From: Ischnura elegans
Taxonomy: Eukaryota > Arthropoda > Insecta > Odonata > Coenagrionidae
Direction of reading: 5' to 3'
Length of the DNA: 64,000 bases
Assembly (NCBI RefSeq): GCF_921293095.1
Contig: NC_060250.1
Coordinates: 12,976,001-13,040,000, forward strand
In this document: positions 11,815 to 23,309 of the stretch, piece after piece
Numbering within the stretch: the stretch's first letter is position 1
Layout of the letters: every line of letters begins with the position of its first letter
Translations under genes and position numbers: made by a program
The notes under the pieces: model-generated
The model's input: the letters and a program-made list of their open reading frames with translations, nothing else
What the model was told of the DNA's origin: nothing
Database searches by the model: none

Positions 11815-12213
11815 CTCGAAAATTAATAATTCAAAAAAATTGTGTCCGTATTATTCGCGTGGGTTTGTGACGTCAAGAACATTTGGACAAGATTACGCGA
11901 ATCTACCGGTGGTTATTTAATTGACCTGATGTCGTAGAAACATGCTGTGGATTAGAAATTTTAGCCATTGAAAAGAAAACACTGCCAAAATGTTTATTTG
12001 CTTTTTTTCGTCAAAAATTAATAATTCAACAATATTGTGTCCGTATTATTCGCGCGGGTTTGTGCCGTCAAGAACATTTGGACAAGATTACGTGAATCGC
12101 TTTATCTCTACCGGTGGTTTTTTAATTGACCTGATGTCGTAGAAACATGCTGTGGATTAGAAATTTTAGCCATTGAAAAGAAAACACTACCAACATTTTT
12201 ATTTGCTTCATTT
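11815..12213 (+). repeat. Tandem duplication, two units of about 195-205 bp
   Basis: Unit 1 (11815-12007) and unit 2 (12008-12213) share aattaataattc, gtgtccgtattattcgcg, aagaacatttggacaagatt, and from gacctgatgtcgtagaaac to aagaaaacact almost without change. Unit 2 has an extra ~10 bases (cgctttatct) and a few substitutions. It is recent and local, and lies just inside the putative intron after the donor at 11783. Confidence 0.9.
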
Positions 12214-13124
12214 CACCATGCTGCTCCACCATATCTCGCCTATTATACAGTTGAATCCGCCTCGGTGGTGTTTGGCGGGAAAATTTCAATCATTTTTTTT
12301 ATAATTTTTAAGTTTATGTTTCAACCGCTATTTTTCCCTTGAATATTTATCTCTATATTCCTAGTAAGGGCAGATTTTATTGCCAACGGCTTCGCGATAT
12401 TGTATTTATTTTATTTGTATTTTTGCAATATTTCGTTAACATCGCGACCTCACTTCTCTACATCCATCGACATACGCATGGTTCCTCGCGAGTCACTTGG
12501 CGAATTGCTGGATACCATTTCATACCAATCATTTACTAGTTAACTCACTGAGACATTATGGTGTTCACTGGTAAATTGGTAGGGCATAGTATTAATTAAA
12601 GTCCTATGCTAAGCGTGAGATAAAATAATTCCTGTGCCTAATCGTTCGGAAAATATCTCTCTTATTTCATCGTTTTTGTCGGATCAGGATATGGAACGGT
12701 GTTATGATATGTGGTTCTATGAATCACTTTGAAAGATTTTTCTTTTCAAAATTGTTCAATCAGTGAAAGCGTAGCTCGTAACCATCCAGTGTCTAGCGGC
12801 TCACAACCTGACCTATGTGAAATTTAAACAACGCTCTCTGTTGCGTTGCAGTGCTTGACGAATGGATACCGTTTTCTGCACATGATTCCCGGGGATTCTA
12901 GGATCATATTACGTGTAGGGCGCTCAAGAGAAATATTTAAAATTTGCTTCTTTTCCACCGTTGGAATTGAGCTTTTAAATTTTGTGTACGCCTCTTTTCA
13001 TTGTTTCCCCTGCACAGCGAAATCTACATGCTACCTCTCGAGTCGCCTCGATGTGAATGAGTAAGGTGGGAGGCGTTAGAACACCAGTCAATTGAATATT
13101 GCGGTGTGAGTTGGCAATTCGACG
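12214..13124. other. Non-coding stretch
   Basis: No recognisable gene. ctctacatccatcgacatac near 12456 faintly resembles the CR1-type 3' ends, but not enough to call. Confidence 0.4.
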
Positions 13125-13132
13125 CATATCTT

Positions 13133-13877
13133 CAGGGCCGGATTTACCGTAACGCAAAATAGGCACGTGCCTAGGGGCGTCGCAGTGCAAGGGGCGACTT
13201 CTGTTTTGCAACTGGCAATGATCTGTACTGGAGGCGCCTCGAAGGGCACCGCCGTCAGCTGGCTTATTATGTGGGTTCCGTCTGCCGGCAGGTGCCCTCT
13301 TTCCTAGGGCTTTGATAGGGCTGCTAAGTTAGGATTATAGCAGAACTTGAATCTGAACTTTAATTTCTCTAGAAAATATTACAGGAGGATATGCAGTTGG
13401 CCGTATTTGTATTTTAGAGGATTTGTTCAATTGAAAATGTAGTTCGTACCACTGATCTTCATGCATTTTAAAATTAGTTAATTTATATTATATTTCGTAC
13501 TACCGCAGTTCATTCAGTTACAGCAATACGTAATGCTTGTATTTTTGAAGTTACTCTTCTTTTTTTGTTGTAGAATTAAGGCTAAGCATTATTTTTGGAA
13601 AGTGTATTCATAAATTGCTTAAGTTGCATAAAATTTAAACCGTTTCATAGAGTTTTACTTCAATCTGTTTAAAAAAAATAGAATTGTCCCTGCGTAAAAA
13701 TACAAGCATTAACTTATGCTGTCAGACATTCACCTGTTTATACCTTTTTTCCGAACCTTACCTCATGCGAGTACCTATGCCTTATCATAAAAATAGTTGG
13801 GGGGGGGGGTGCTAAAGTGAGGAGGGGCGCTCAATGGCGAGGTGCTTATAGAGTCACTCTGGGTAAATCCGGACCTG
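13133..13877. mobile_element. hAT-type non-autonomous element (745 bp)
   Basis: The 8 bp duplication catatctt lies at 13125-13132 and 13878-13885, exact. The ends are cagggccggatttacc on the left and, reversed on the right, caggtccggatttacc: 15 of 16 match. An 8 bp target duplication with CAGGG-type ends is diagnostic of the hAT superfamily. There is no transposase frame inside. A G-run and G-rich segment (13799-13830) sit near the right end. Confidence 0.93.
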
Positions 13878-14129
13878 CATATCTTGAAGTCCTTTATTTA
13901 TTGAGTGGGAAAATATATCCTATACCTATCCATTCGGCAAGCTTTCTTGGCTTTCGAATCCGGCTAATCAAAGGTGGCAAATCGTCCGTGCAGCCCCACA
14001 GACACCCCCAAATCGGGTGGTCCCGCGAAAGTTAAAGCCCTACCCTGAGTGTGAGAAATTCCTATACTGTGGTTTACTCCTACCCCATTCAAACCAACCT
14101 TCGAGTTGAATCACTGACAGAGGGAATCT

Positions 14130-15000
14130 ACATAATTACTACTAAGAATTATTCTGGCAGTCTCCCATTCCAGCATAGACATCCTTCTTCAATTCACAAT
14201 TAGGCCTACTCCCTTTCATCCTATCTAAAAAACCTATTCTTTTCTTTCCTCTCCCTCGTTACTCCAACATTCTACCATCTAACGCCAGTAGCGGGTACAG
14301 AAAAAAACTCAAAAGATACCTTGAGTTACCTTTACTTTTATCGTAATAAAAAGTAATCAAGTCACAAGCAAAGTGGAAGAAGTTTTTAATTAAAGTGATT
14401 ATGTAAAAATACACGACAATGCAACTTATGATATAGAAGAGTTACAATTGTGGTTCTGCAATGTTTGGCAATACGGACGGCCCCACAAGGGGGGGGCGCG
14501 CCCCATGCGCCCCCATCTGTATCCGCCACTGTCTAACGCTGTTTTCAACATCTTTTCTCAACTCAGTACTCGCTCCATCCATACCTTCTCTCTCCTCCGT
14601 ATCTCATCCAGAAGCTATCTCTCCTCACCCACCATGTCCAGCACTTCGTCGTTTCTCCTCCTCTCCGTCTGTTTCACCTTCTCCATTCTTCTCCAGAGCT
14701 AAATCTCGAACTCGTCCTTTGCTGGCGTCATTCTCTTCCCAATGTCCTCACTGCTGCGTCCGTTTTCCTCTAATGTGCTGCCCAAATAGTTTAATTGCTA
14801 TGCTCGACCCTGCTCAAGTTTTTTCCCAACTACTTCATCTTGTGTCCCTCAATCCTAGCCTGCAATGCTTTACAATACCGCATAACCTTGATCTCCTTGT
14901 GAATCCTCGCAATTCTTGTGTAATGCATCCATTAGGTCCAAGGTTTGGAAATTCTTCACTGTAATGATCACTTTCCTTCACTAGCGTCCTAAATAGAGGA
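14130..15000 (-). pseudogene. RTE-like LINE, second family, C-terminal region
   Basis: On the minus strand, YLGSTLEENGRSSEDIGKRM is readable at about 14700-14790, the segment after the palm domain in RTE-like elements. It is followed by LWRRMEKVKQTERRRNDEVL and EERxLLDEIRRREKVWMERV (14560-14690), which align with FEMWCYRRMMKIKW and EEVLRRVGEKRSLMKTL of the 4.4 kb LINE. The final GKRGRGR-type tail is at 14140-14285. Frameshifts and at least one stop break it, and a hAT-type MITE (14286-14531) splits it. Relatives in the window are at 21110-21400 and 47695-47880 (minus) and at 23450, 25370 and 32650 (plus). Confidence 0.8.
14286..14531. mobile_element. hAT-type miniature element (246 bp) inside a LINE
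   Basis: The 8 bp duplication tctaacgc is at 14278-14285 and 14532-14539. The left end is cagtagcgggtacag; the reversed right end is cagtggcggatacag (13 of 15). Removing it rejoins the flanking LINE sequence, which lines up with the uninterrupted copy at 21260-21320. A G-run and the palindrome ggcgcgcc lie near the right end. Confidence 0.92.
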
Positions 15001-17462
15001 GTGCCTTCGCGCTGCGATTATAAGCTTCCTGCGCTGCTTCCAGTCCAAAACCTGGCAAACAATTTGTTTCCTCGGTGCCGTAATTATTGCATTTTCCCAA
15101 GCACAGCGCGAGTGTATAGAGGGAACTAATCCAATGTGGGTCTTTAGTTTCATCATGTATTTTCACAGAAATTTTTGGTGAACTGATCTAATTTTCTTAT
15201 CAAGGTTAACAAAGCCGGGAAATGGGTCAAATTCAATCATTATGCAACAGGAGGAAAATAGGAGGTCAGAGCGTGTGAGCGAGAATTCTCAAAGTCTTCC
15301 ATTTTCGGGCATATTTTAGGAGTTATTACCGCGACTTCGCGTGCTTGTCAACAGATAATTGCAGCACAAATGAATTCTGAAAAACAGTTTTTACTAATTT
15401 CTACGTGTTGGTCACCGTAGAAATAGTAAGATTATTTTCTCTTCGCCAACATTTCGGCGTATTTATACTTCCTCATTAGGGCAAAGGCAATGCAAATTAT
15501 ATAATCAGTGTCTGTATTGCTTGATTTAAAATTGTTTTCCTGTATTTTTTATGCCGAAACTATGTAAAAGAAAAAATATTATTATCATTTCAATAGAGAT
15601 AAACCCCTAACACACAAATGAGTTATAAAATAGACATGGTCGAATACCAATTTGAAAATATTTTTTATCATCATATCATTGGATTCCTGAATCCCTGAAT
15701 ATGATGGGCGAGTTGCTCATCGAAACGTTGAAAGGAGACATTGAGGACCTGACCCAGTGCGAAGCCCGAGAAATCTTTACTTCAATTTGCGTTTATATAA
15801 GAAAAATAGTTATCCTTGTGCAAATATTTGAAATACCATGTTGTAATAATGAATGCAATCGGCAACAGAAAAAATAACTGAATGCAAAGAAATTTTACTT
15901 CTCATGTGTGCTAGCACCAGACCTATGTAAAAAGTTTAAGATGGTAGCCCCATAACTATACAATAAGGGGTACCTATATATTCCATAATTATTTACGTAT
16001 GTTCTAATGTAGTATATTTGAATGTGTATAGAATAAAGTTATATTATATTATTATATATATATTATATATTAATTGTTCGCCGGAAAAAAAACACATTAA
16101 ATAAATATTTTTGCTCTTCGCGCAAAATATATTTTCATGCCTTCATCCGTTTTTAGTGCTAGTGCTAAATTCTCATCGCGGGAATAATTTTTATTGAATG
16201 TAGTGCTGACTATGCGACTTATATCTTTCGAAGGAAACGGTGAGTGCATTAGTTTCATTAATAAAAAACGTTGAGATGACAATGGACGAGTCACCCATCG
16301 AAATATTTTGGTGATATTTTTCAATAGTGATATATAATTTAAACAGGTGGAAATCCCGAGAACCTTTCCCGAAAATACTTTGCTTTGCTTTTAACTTTCA
16401 AATTTTCTCAAATTAAGGTTGCGGCAGCGTTGGACCTATAAACGATATGATACTACAACAGCATATGTCCTGGTTTACGCTAACTCGGCATTGTAAAACC
16501 AGCACCTTAAGTGTGTGAAATCCATTCAACTGAGGCTTTGTTTAGAATTAAATATACCTTTGACTTTCAATCTAATATTTTGGTGGAAGCACTGAGCGTG
16601 TCATACGCGATATCTCCTCTCTGTTTTCCTCACGCATTGTAAAATATATATATGGTCACGTCTGCTTGAAGTGTGACACACGTGTATCATGCGTGGGATT
16701 AATGAGTGCCACCTGTGTTTCAAAATCTATTGTATTTTTATTGCTTTTGATTTATGAGGGAGAGATGCATTTCAATCGGATTAGCCTCTGATCAATTTTC
16801 GTCCTTTTTTCCGTAACCTTTTTTTTGGTTTCTGGGAATTTTCCATTTTATGCATCTTTGATTTCCCGTTTAAAAAGGTTGCTTCCCACGAAAAAAAATT
16901 TGTCAGTAAAGGGTGACGCATACGTATCTGTTTACAAAATTGGGTCACTTTTTTCCTCTAATTGAATTCACACGGATATAACTACATATGTAACGAGGAG
17001 GAAAAAAAAGATCGGAATTCCATTCACTCTCCCATATGTCGTTCTTTCCTCCGCTACGCCGTATAATCACCATGTGCATTATGAATGTGTGGTAGCTAAT
17101 TAAAATATACCGTTGCGTCAAATTCCACCATTTTTTATGGGTGCCGATTGCTACATCGCTACAAAATATACCGAGGTATAGGTTTATTGATATTTATTAT
17201 TTATTATTATTTTTTCACTGCATTTTTGCTGGTTTTAGTTGAGGTACGGTTATCACCAAGCACTCCCGTCTTTTTACTCTGTGTTGAAAAAATTTTCTGA
17301 CAATCCGTCATGTATTTAAAGTTGTTGCTTTTTGTATTGTAATTAACAAGTTTTTCGGCAGTCCAATTGTTTTTAAGACCTTGATGGATTGAATGAGGCA
17401 CTACTCCTGTGGCAGAGATAATTATTGGTATTATGTGTACTTTATCTGATTTCCATAATCTC
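15001..17462. other. Non-coding AT-rich stretch
   Basis: No gene recognised. It contains a hammerhead-like motif (15692-15733, listed separately), a simple at/tat tract at 16035-16075 and a second, weaker motif near 16268-16312. Frames of 61-75 codons look like chance. Confidence 0.4.
15692..15733 (+). ncRNA. Hammerhead-like motif (degenerate)
   Basis: CTGAATA is followed by T, a hairpin (gatgggc/gctcatc, 7 pairs, loop gagtt), then GAAACGTT. The layout matches the other copies in this window, but G8 of the core is changed (CTGAATA rather than CTGAAGA) and the outer stem is reduced to one pair. It is likely a decayed remnant. Confidence 0.4.
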
Positions 17463-18367
17463 TTAACCGTTTACAGTCCAATGTTCCAATTTGGGAACAG
17501 ATTTTTAAAAATTCATAAAAATTATATTTTATATATCTGATTAATTTTATAGCTTTTATTATGTAAATAAAGTATGGAAGTATTTTTTAAAATGAATCGC
17601 ATTACTTGTAAATACATTTGTTGTTAATTATACATTTTTAAAGTTGGTCATTTTCATTACCTCTGAGGTGAGTATGCGGTTTATCCAATATTTTTCTCTA
17701 CACTACCTCTCAAGTAACAAATACTCATTTATTCAAAAGATCAATATACATTACATTGTTAAACTCAGTTTTTTGGTCAAGTTTGTATTTATTTTTCAAG
17801 CAATAACAAAATTTTGAGGTGTGTTCCCATTTGGGAACATTGGACTGTCGGCATATCTAAGTCAGTTGCTGTTTTTTGCCTCCGATGAGTTATCCCTAAA
17901 CTCTTGTTGTTCAATTTTTTTCTTCCAATACAAAGGAATTTTGAAACATTATCACTTCTTTGGCCTAATTATATCTGAATTCGCCACCTCAGACTGCTTG
18001 CAGCTATATAAATACATTGTAGTTTCTTGTCGGACATTGTGGTATGAAATATACCCGGTCAACTCATTCTAGCGAATCTATATTTAGTCATTCTGAGAGT
18101 CGATTTTGTGATCACTATCTTTGAAGAACATACTTTCTTTATAAACTTCGTTAAAATGAGCTCTAAGGAGTTTCTTAGTTTGGAAGCAGTCGAATATTTA
18201 GACATTCTAAGTGACGATGAACTGTCGGAATACGAGTTGTGCCAGCTTCCTCCTGAAGAAGACCCCCGTTTGACGGATGAAGAAGATTTTCGTCTGAAGA
18301 TTTTCACAGCTTCTTTTTTCTATGTTGCTGGTGGTTCTCGGGTATTGCTGTGTAGAAAACATTTTCA

Positions 18368-18407
18368 CTCAACGTTTCACTCCTCCTACTGGGAGCGTTA
18401 TCAAGAG
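18368..18407 (-). ncRNA. Hammerhead-like motif in Penelope 3' end (left arm)
   Basis: On the minus strand: ctc, then TTGATAA, C, a hairpin of gctcc/ggag(t), then GAAACGTT, then gag. The outer ctc and gag pair. It is the mirror of the motif at 18921-18960 with one change (CGTT instead of CGTC). The core starts TT rather than CT, and TAA replaces TGA, so activity is doubtful. Confidence 0.45.
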
Positions 18408-18920
18408 AATGGAAGGAATTTATTCTCGTCCCGAGGTTATTTATGTTTTTTTCGCTACCCATTGTTGTGCCGGATTTGAACTTTAGGCGATAGCCGTTGG
18501 TCATTATATTGTGCTATGAACCCTCTCCATACACGGCTGAGGTTATACCCATCCTCCCTATTAAAGTTATTAGGCCTTTTCGCTATCTCGATGGATTCAC
18601 GTATAAGACGCGGATGATATTCTTCAGCCCTATTATATATATTTTGCCTCCAGCCCTGGGCATAGAATAATGTTTGACGCTACACGGGTATTGGCGAAGA
18701 CGGAAGAATATCATCCGCGTCTTATACGTGAATCCATCGAGATAGCGAAAAGGCCTAATAACTTTAATAGGGAGGATGGGTATAACCTCAGCCGTGTATG
18801 GAGAGGGTTTATAGCACAATATAATGACCAATGGCTATCGCCTAAAATTCAAATCCGGCACAACAATGGGTAGCGAAAAAAACATAAATAATCTCGGGAC
18901 GAGAATAAATTCCTTCCATT

Positions 18921-18960
18921 CTCTTGATAACGCTCCCAGTAGGAGGAGTGAAACGTCGAG
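18921..18960 (+). ncRNA. Hammerhead-like motif in Penelope 3' end (right arm)
   Basis: Plus-strand copy: ctc-TTGATAA-C-hairpin-GAAACGTC-gag. The 3 bp outer stem ctc/gag is intact. It lies about 75 bases after the end of the recognisable protein part, the same relative place as the motif at 56741-56781. Confidence 0.5.
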
Positions 18961-21109
18961 TTAAAATGTTTTCTACACAGCAATACCCGAGAACCACCAC
19001 CAATATGGATGAAGAAGATGTCAATGAAAATGATCTAGGGGAAATAATTCCGGCTGAAAAATTAGGGAAAATCAGCCTTACTCTACCAAACAGAGATGAT
19101 GATGGAAAGAAAGAGAAAGATCGTCTAACTAGAACGAAAGGAATAAAACAGAAAAGAAGTAAGTACTTTGGGAGAATGTCAGTAAAATAAATTGTCCTCT
19201 TACTTCGTTTTGGAGTTATGTTCTTTTTAAAATTACAATTCAGCATCTTTTAAGAATTCAAAACTTTTAATTTTTCAATTTATATATTCCTAAGCCATGA
19301 CGTAATTGAATGATTGTATCAATCACAGGCAATGTTTGGAAAAAGCAGAATCAATATGAAAAAGAAATTCCGTCAGAACCAATGCGGGGGCTAGATAATC
19401 ATCTGGAGGAACTGGTTGCCTTGGAGCCGATTGAAATCTTCTTCTAGTGTTTATCACAGCAGTACTTGAGTCATGTTGCAAACATGTCCTCTCTTTATGC
19501 TCAACAAAAAGGGTCTTCTGTTGATGCTACGTGGGAAGAGATTGGTCAGTTCTTCGGAATACTTTTGTGTAGTGGATAAAAGTTGTATTGGTGTTCTGCA
19601 GAGGATATGTCGATTCATATCATTCCATCAGTGATGCCCAGGAATCATTTCAAATAAATAAAAAGATACTTTCACTTGTCTCGTAACAACATGCTGCAAA
19701 AGGGTGACAAATTAGGAAAAATATCTCCTTTGTATAGAGAGTTGGGAAAAACGTTGTGCAATTTGGAATCTTCCATAAGGAACTAAGCCTTGACGAATCT
19801 ATGGTTCCATACTACGACCGTCACTCGAACAAAATGTTTATCAAAAGAAAATCAATTCGTTTTGGGTACAAAATCTGGATGCTATGTTTATCATCAGGAT
19901 ATCCTTATGCGATGCAAATATACGCAGGGAAAGAAAAAAATTCTACTGGACCGCTGGGACGTAGGGTACTATGCAATCTTTTGGCTGTTGTAGAGCACCC
20001 TAAGCAAATTGAGTTATACTTCAATAATTTCTTTTCATCCCACTCACTGCTAGAAGAACTGGCAGATAGAAGCATAAAGGCAACGAGTACAATTAGCGAA
20101 GGTAGGATAGCCAAATACCCGCTAAAACCATCAAAAGTGATGGAAAAATTTCACCGAGGGGATTTCATATGTGATGGAGTGGTATTTTTCTGTCGATGGA
20201 ATGATAATTCATTGGTTACATTGGGGTCCAACTGCTTCACTAATGAGTCATTGGCTTCTGTAAAGAGATTTTCTAGGAAGGAAGGGAAAAGGATAGAAAT
20301 TACACAACCGCAATTTGGGAATGGGGGGAGTTGATGTATTGGACAAACTTTTGAGTAGCTACAGGCCAGACTTCGAAGCAAGAAATGGAGGTGAAATCTG
20401 TTTACAAATGCTTTGAATATGAGTGTCGCCAGTGCATGGCTTTTGCATAGGAAAATCCGCGGAAAAGGGTCGAAAACGCACTTGGAGTTTCTCCGCGACG
20501 TAGCGACAAGTCTCACGTGACTGCACCCAAAAATTATCTCTCATCCTGGACCTAAGACGCACTCTTAAGTGAAACGAAGAAAAACTGGGGGCATATTCTA
20601 AATACATCTTCTTGGGGAAGGTGCGTAATCTGCGAAAAAAAACACTCGCCTCTAATCCACTGAATGTGGAAAAAATGCATCTTCACTGTTTTTCAATGTA
20701 TAATGAGTAATCCATAAATGCAATTTATACACTGTATAATGAGAATGATGTCATTATTACACGTATTTTCTACCGCACGTTTGATATTTTCGAAAAATAT
20801 ACATGCTCAAAAAAAAGTAGAACTTCGAAATTTTATTCACTGGAGTGTCCAATGTTCCCATTTGGGAACATGCTTGAAAACGCATTTAAAAATTTTTGTT
20901 CCGGATTTCTTTCATACAATGTCTTAATTAGCTGTAAAATAAATAGTATATGCAAAAAAAATAATAAAAATCAGTTGGTAAGCTAGTTTGGTCTTTAAAG
21001 GGTTAATTTCATCTTTAAGTTCTTCATACTTTTCCATTTTGTTGGTGTAGGCTGTCGTGATGTTATGCGAATTAGGTACGGCAATGTCTATCAAGTACGT
21101 TTCATTATA

Positions 21110-21400
21110 TTATTATTATTAAGGCATTCTACCGTTTAAGGTAGGTTTGCATGGAGTACTAACAAAATATTCTACTCCCTTCATGAATTTTCCCTCTTTG
21201 ATTCGCAGAAAGGCATGCTCCATTTCGTTCCATCTAAAATTCCTATCCTCTTCCTTCTTCTCCCTCGTTTATCCAACATTCCACCCTCCAACAGTGTCCC
21301 CTTACCGCTCAGTACTCGCTTCGTCCATACCTTCCGTCTATTTCGTGATACAATGGATAAGAAATTGCGATAGGTATCCGTTTTATTTCATCGGTAATTG
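21110..21400 (-). pseudogene. RTE-like LINE (second family), 3' end fragment
   Basis: The plus-strand text aaggcattctaccgtttaag to ctcagtactcgcttcgtcc matches the tail of the 14 kb LINE (ctccctcgtttatccaacat here, ctccctcgttactccaacat there). On the minus strand a degraded GKRGRGRKR-like segment is followed by a 3' tail of tactccatgcaaacctacct type, found in several copies in the window. There is no open frame. Confidence 0.6.
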
Positions 21401-22589
21401 AAGCCTTAAATGCGACTTCGCAATAATTTAAGTAGTGGTTTATTATTTACAGTAAGTAGGGTTAGGTAAAAGCAGTTCAGCGGTTGATAATTTTTTGATA
21501 GAATATTTACGGATGGTTGATTCGATTGGTATAGAGTAAGTAAATACTAACTTATATTAACTTACTCTATGCCGATAAAGTTGATATTTACTCTATGATA
21601 ACCCTATTGTTAAAATGGAAGATAAATTGATATATTTGGATTTTAAAATACAATATCAGAAGAAATGGAAACGAATAGCAACTTTGAATATTATAATTGA
21701 ATACAGCATTCCTTTTTCTACTTAATGATAATACCACCAAATAACTCTAGTATGAGTAGCTTAAAAAAGCGATATATTAAAGGTCCTTGCGATATTCTGA
21801 GGTTTTCTGTCGGGAGTTTAAAATTTGACGTAATGGGGTGAAAATAATAATAAATTTGTCTCGCGAGAATCCTTTAACAATGCGTCTTCACATTACTACA
21901 TAAAAATATATTCTTGAAATGTCATGGCTGTATTTAAATAATTAGGGCTGTACGTAGATGATTGTGATATATTATAGAAATAATATTCTGAATGTGAAAT
22001 TATAAACATGCTAAATCAGATATGCTGAACGATATCACGGCGCAATATTATCAATTGATGTTGAAGATATTACTTTAATTAAGTAAGTGTTTCACAAACT
22101 TTTCGAGTCTCTCTTGGACCCACAAGCCTATGTCCATAATTCCAGAGGAAGGGTTCATTCAAAGTCCACCATTTGGGGGAAGTTGCCTGACGAATAATCT
22201 TCTACTTTCGTCGTGTGGTAATGAAACTAAAGGAAAAATGAAACGATGTTCATTTCACTCTCCTCAGTTCAGCAGCTTTCGCGGACTTCCAGTTTCATAT
22301 TTTCTTGGTAGATGCGCGATTCTTTTTCCGGAGAAACCTTAGAAATGCATTCGTTCATTCTTCCCGTTCCACCATCGGAACATTTTCTAAGAAAATTTAA
22401 AATGTGTGAATTTTTTGGTCACATTTCATCCTAAGAAAGTAACTACTGAAAAACATGGAAACCAGCATAATATCGTCAAGAATTCAGTAATACATAATAT
22501 AAGTAATTAATGAAAATTATTGAAATCGTTATCCAACAATGCTAATTTGCATAGGTATCCATGGTTTTTGCATTTTCACAACCTGTGTG
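21401..22589. other. Non-coding AT-rich stretch
   Basis: No gene recognised. One small imperfect hairpin (tagagtaagt...acttactcta, about 21533-21570). Frames up to 70 codons are unsupported. Confidence 0.4.
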
Positions 22590-22850
22590 CACATATTCGA
22601 AGGATTTTTGACACAGGTAAATATTTATCGATTTATCTATAATTGATACAGTTAAGTTTTCTTAACAGTTAAGTTTTTTTTTAACAAGGTTGCGATCAAA
22701 AATTCCAAAGTTGCATTTTTTAAAGTGCATCCTTCAATTGTCGACTCTTCTTTCCCTTTCTTCATATTGAATCAGGTTACCGTCGTAAATGTAATTTCAC
22801 TTTATTTCTTTATCAGCTAATTTCTACTTGCCCATATTTCACGGGATAAA
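22590..22850 (+). repeat. Diverged local duplication, copy 1
   Basis: Shares acatattcgaaggatttttg, ggttaccgtcgtaaatgtaa, ttctttccctttcttcat and ctttatttctttat with 23310-23700 (caaatattcaaagggcttg, ggttaccgtcgtaaatttaa, ttctttccttttcttcat). The two lie about 0.7-0.8 kb apart in direct orientation. Confidence 0.65.
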
Positions 22851-23309
22851 AATACGTTGGCCTTGGTCTCAGTGTGTTACATATATTATATGATTTACAT
22901 TTTCAAGTTTCCCTGCGACTTGTGACAATCTATCTCGAATATTTTATCTGCTGGAAACGCGCCTACATATATTCTTTGCTATTACTCGAGTCGCTGCTGA
23001 TACATCATTTTTTCACTTGGAGACGTTAATTAGTGTCAATAATGCCGTGATCTGTCACGCGGCGTCCTTGGATCGATATATTTACTCACTCCTAATTTAA
23101 TGTGTACTTACGCTGGCTTTCTGCGCTAATAACAAATGACGCCGTCACTCTAACCTTCATTGATACGTCAGCCTTGTTTACTCGCTGTTACTATCTCCCT
23201 CAGGGTGAACGGCGTTATCTTGTACGTTTGGATGATTTTCCTATGAATAGCGAAAGAAGTATTACCTACTTTTTTTTAGTAGCGGAGCTGAACTTCTATG
23301 ATTCACTAA

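Larger units (their letters stand above)
18288..19006. mobile_element. Head-to-head Penelope-like 3'-end dimer (719 bp)
   Basis: A 13 bp duplication, ggatgaagaagat, flanks it at 18275-18287 and 19007-19019. Inside, two copies of the same ~320 bp sequence face away from each other: the left is on the minus strand (about 18300-18632) and the right on the plus strand (about 18684-19000), joined by ~50 bp. Each begins in the last codons of a Penelope-like protein (right arm: YHPRLIRESIEIAKRP and NREDGYNLSRVWRGF), the region just after the GIY-YIG domain, and runs into the 3' terminal sequence. So both halves are strongly 5'-truncated, and they went in as one unit because there is a single target duplication. 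The protein matches RLVKESIEI and NRDTGYSLSNAWKP of the 57 kb copy, but belongs to a different subfamily. Confidence 0.88.
18145..20690 (+). pseudogene. piggyBac transposase, degraded
   Basis: The acidic N-terminal region is split: LSDDELSEYELCQLPPEEDP (18145-18287), then, after the inserted dimer, DEEDVNENDLGEIIPAEKLG (19007-19190). The core follows in fragments: GQFFGILLCSG near 19550, then LSLDESMVPYYDRHS with the first catalytic Asp and KSIRFGYKIWMLCLSSGYPY (19756-19920). In the next conserved block the frame reads ELYFNNFFSSHSLLEEL where the family has YFDNFF, so the second catalytic Asp appears to be Asn. FCRWNDNSLVTLGSN follows, then in another frame MGGVDVLDKLLSSYRP with the third Asp (about 20325). 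A cysteine-rich tail (CVICEKKH, near 20620) ends it. Several frameshifts and stops mean it cannot be active. Acidic start, DDD core and Cys-rich end match the normal piggyBac order. Confidence 0.9.
17463..21006 (+). mobile_element. piggyBac-type DNA transposon relic (3.54 kb)
   Basis: TTAA lies at both ends (17463-17466 and 21003-21006). Terminal repeats: left ccgtttacagtccaa, right reversed ccctttaaagaccaa (11-12 of 15). The subterminal motif tccaatgttcc..tttgggaac is at 17476 and 20848, with an inverted extra copy at 17822-17846. TTAA target duplication and CC-starting short repeats are the signature of piggyBac. The transposase inside (18145-20690) is broken and a Penelope dimer (18288-19006) is inserted in it. 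The element is about 0.7 kb longer than it would be without that insertion. Confidence 0.9.

Noticed and set aside
14461..14964. 167-codon plus-strand frame
   Set aside because: Antisense shadow of the RTE-like LINE and it runs through the right end of an inserted MITE.
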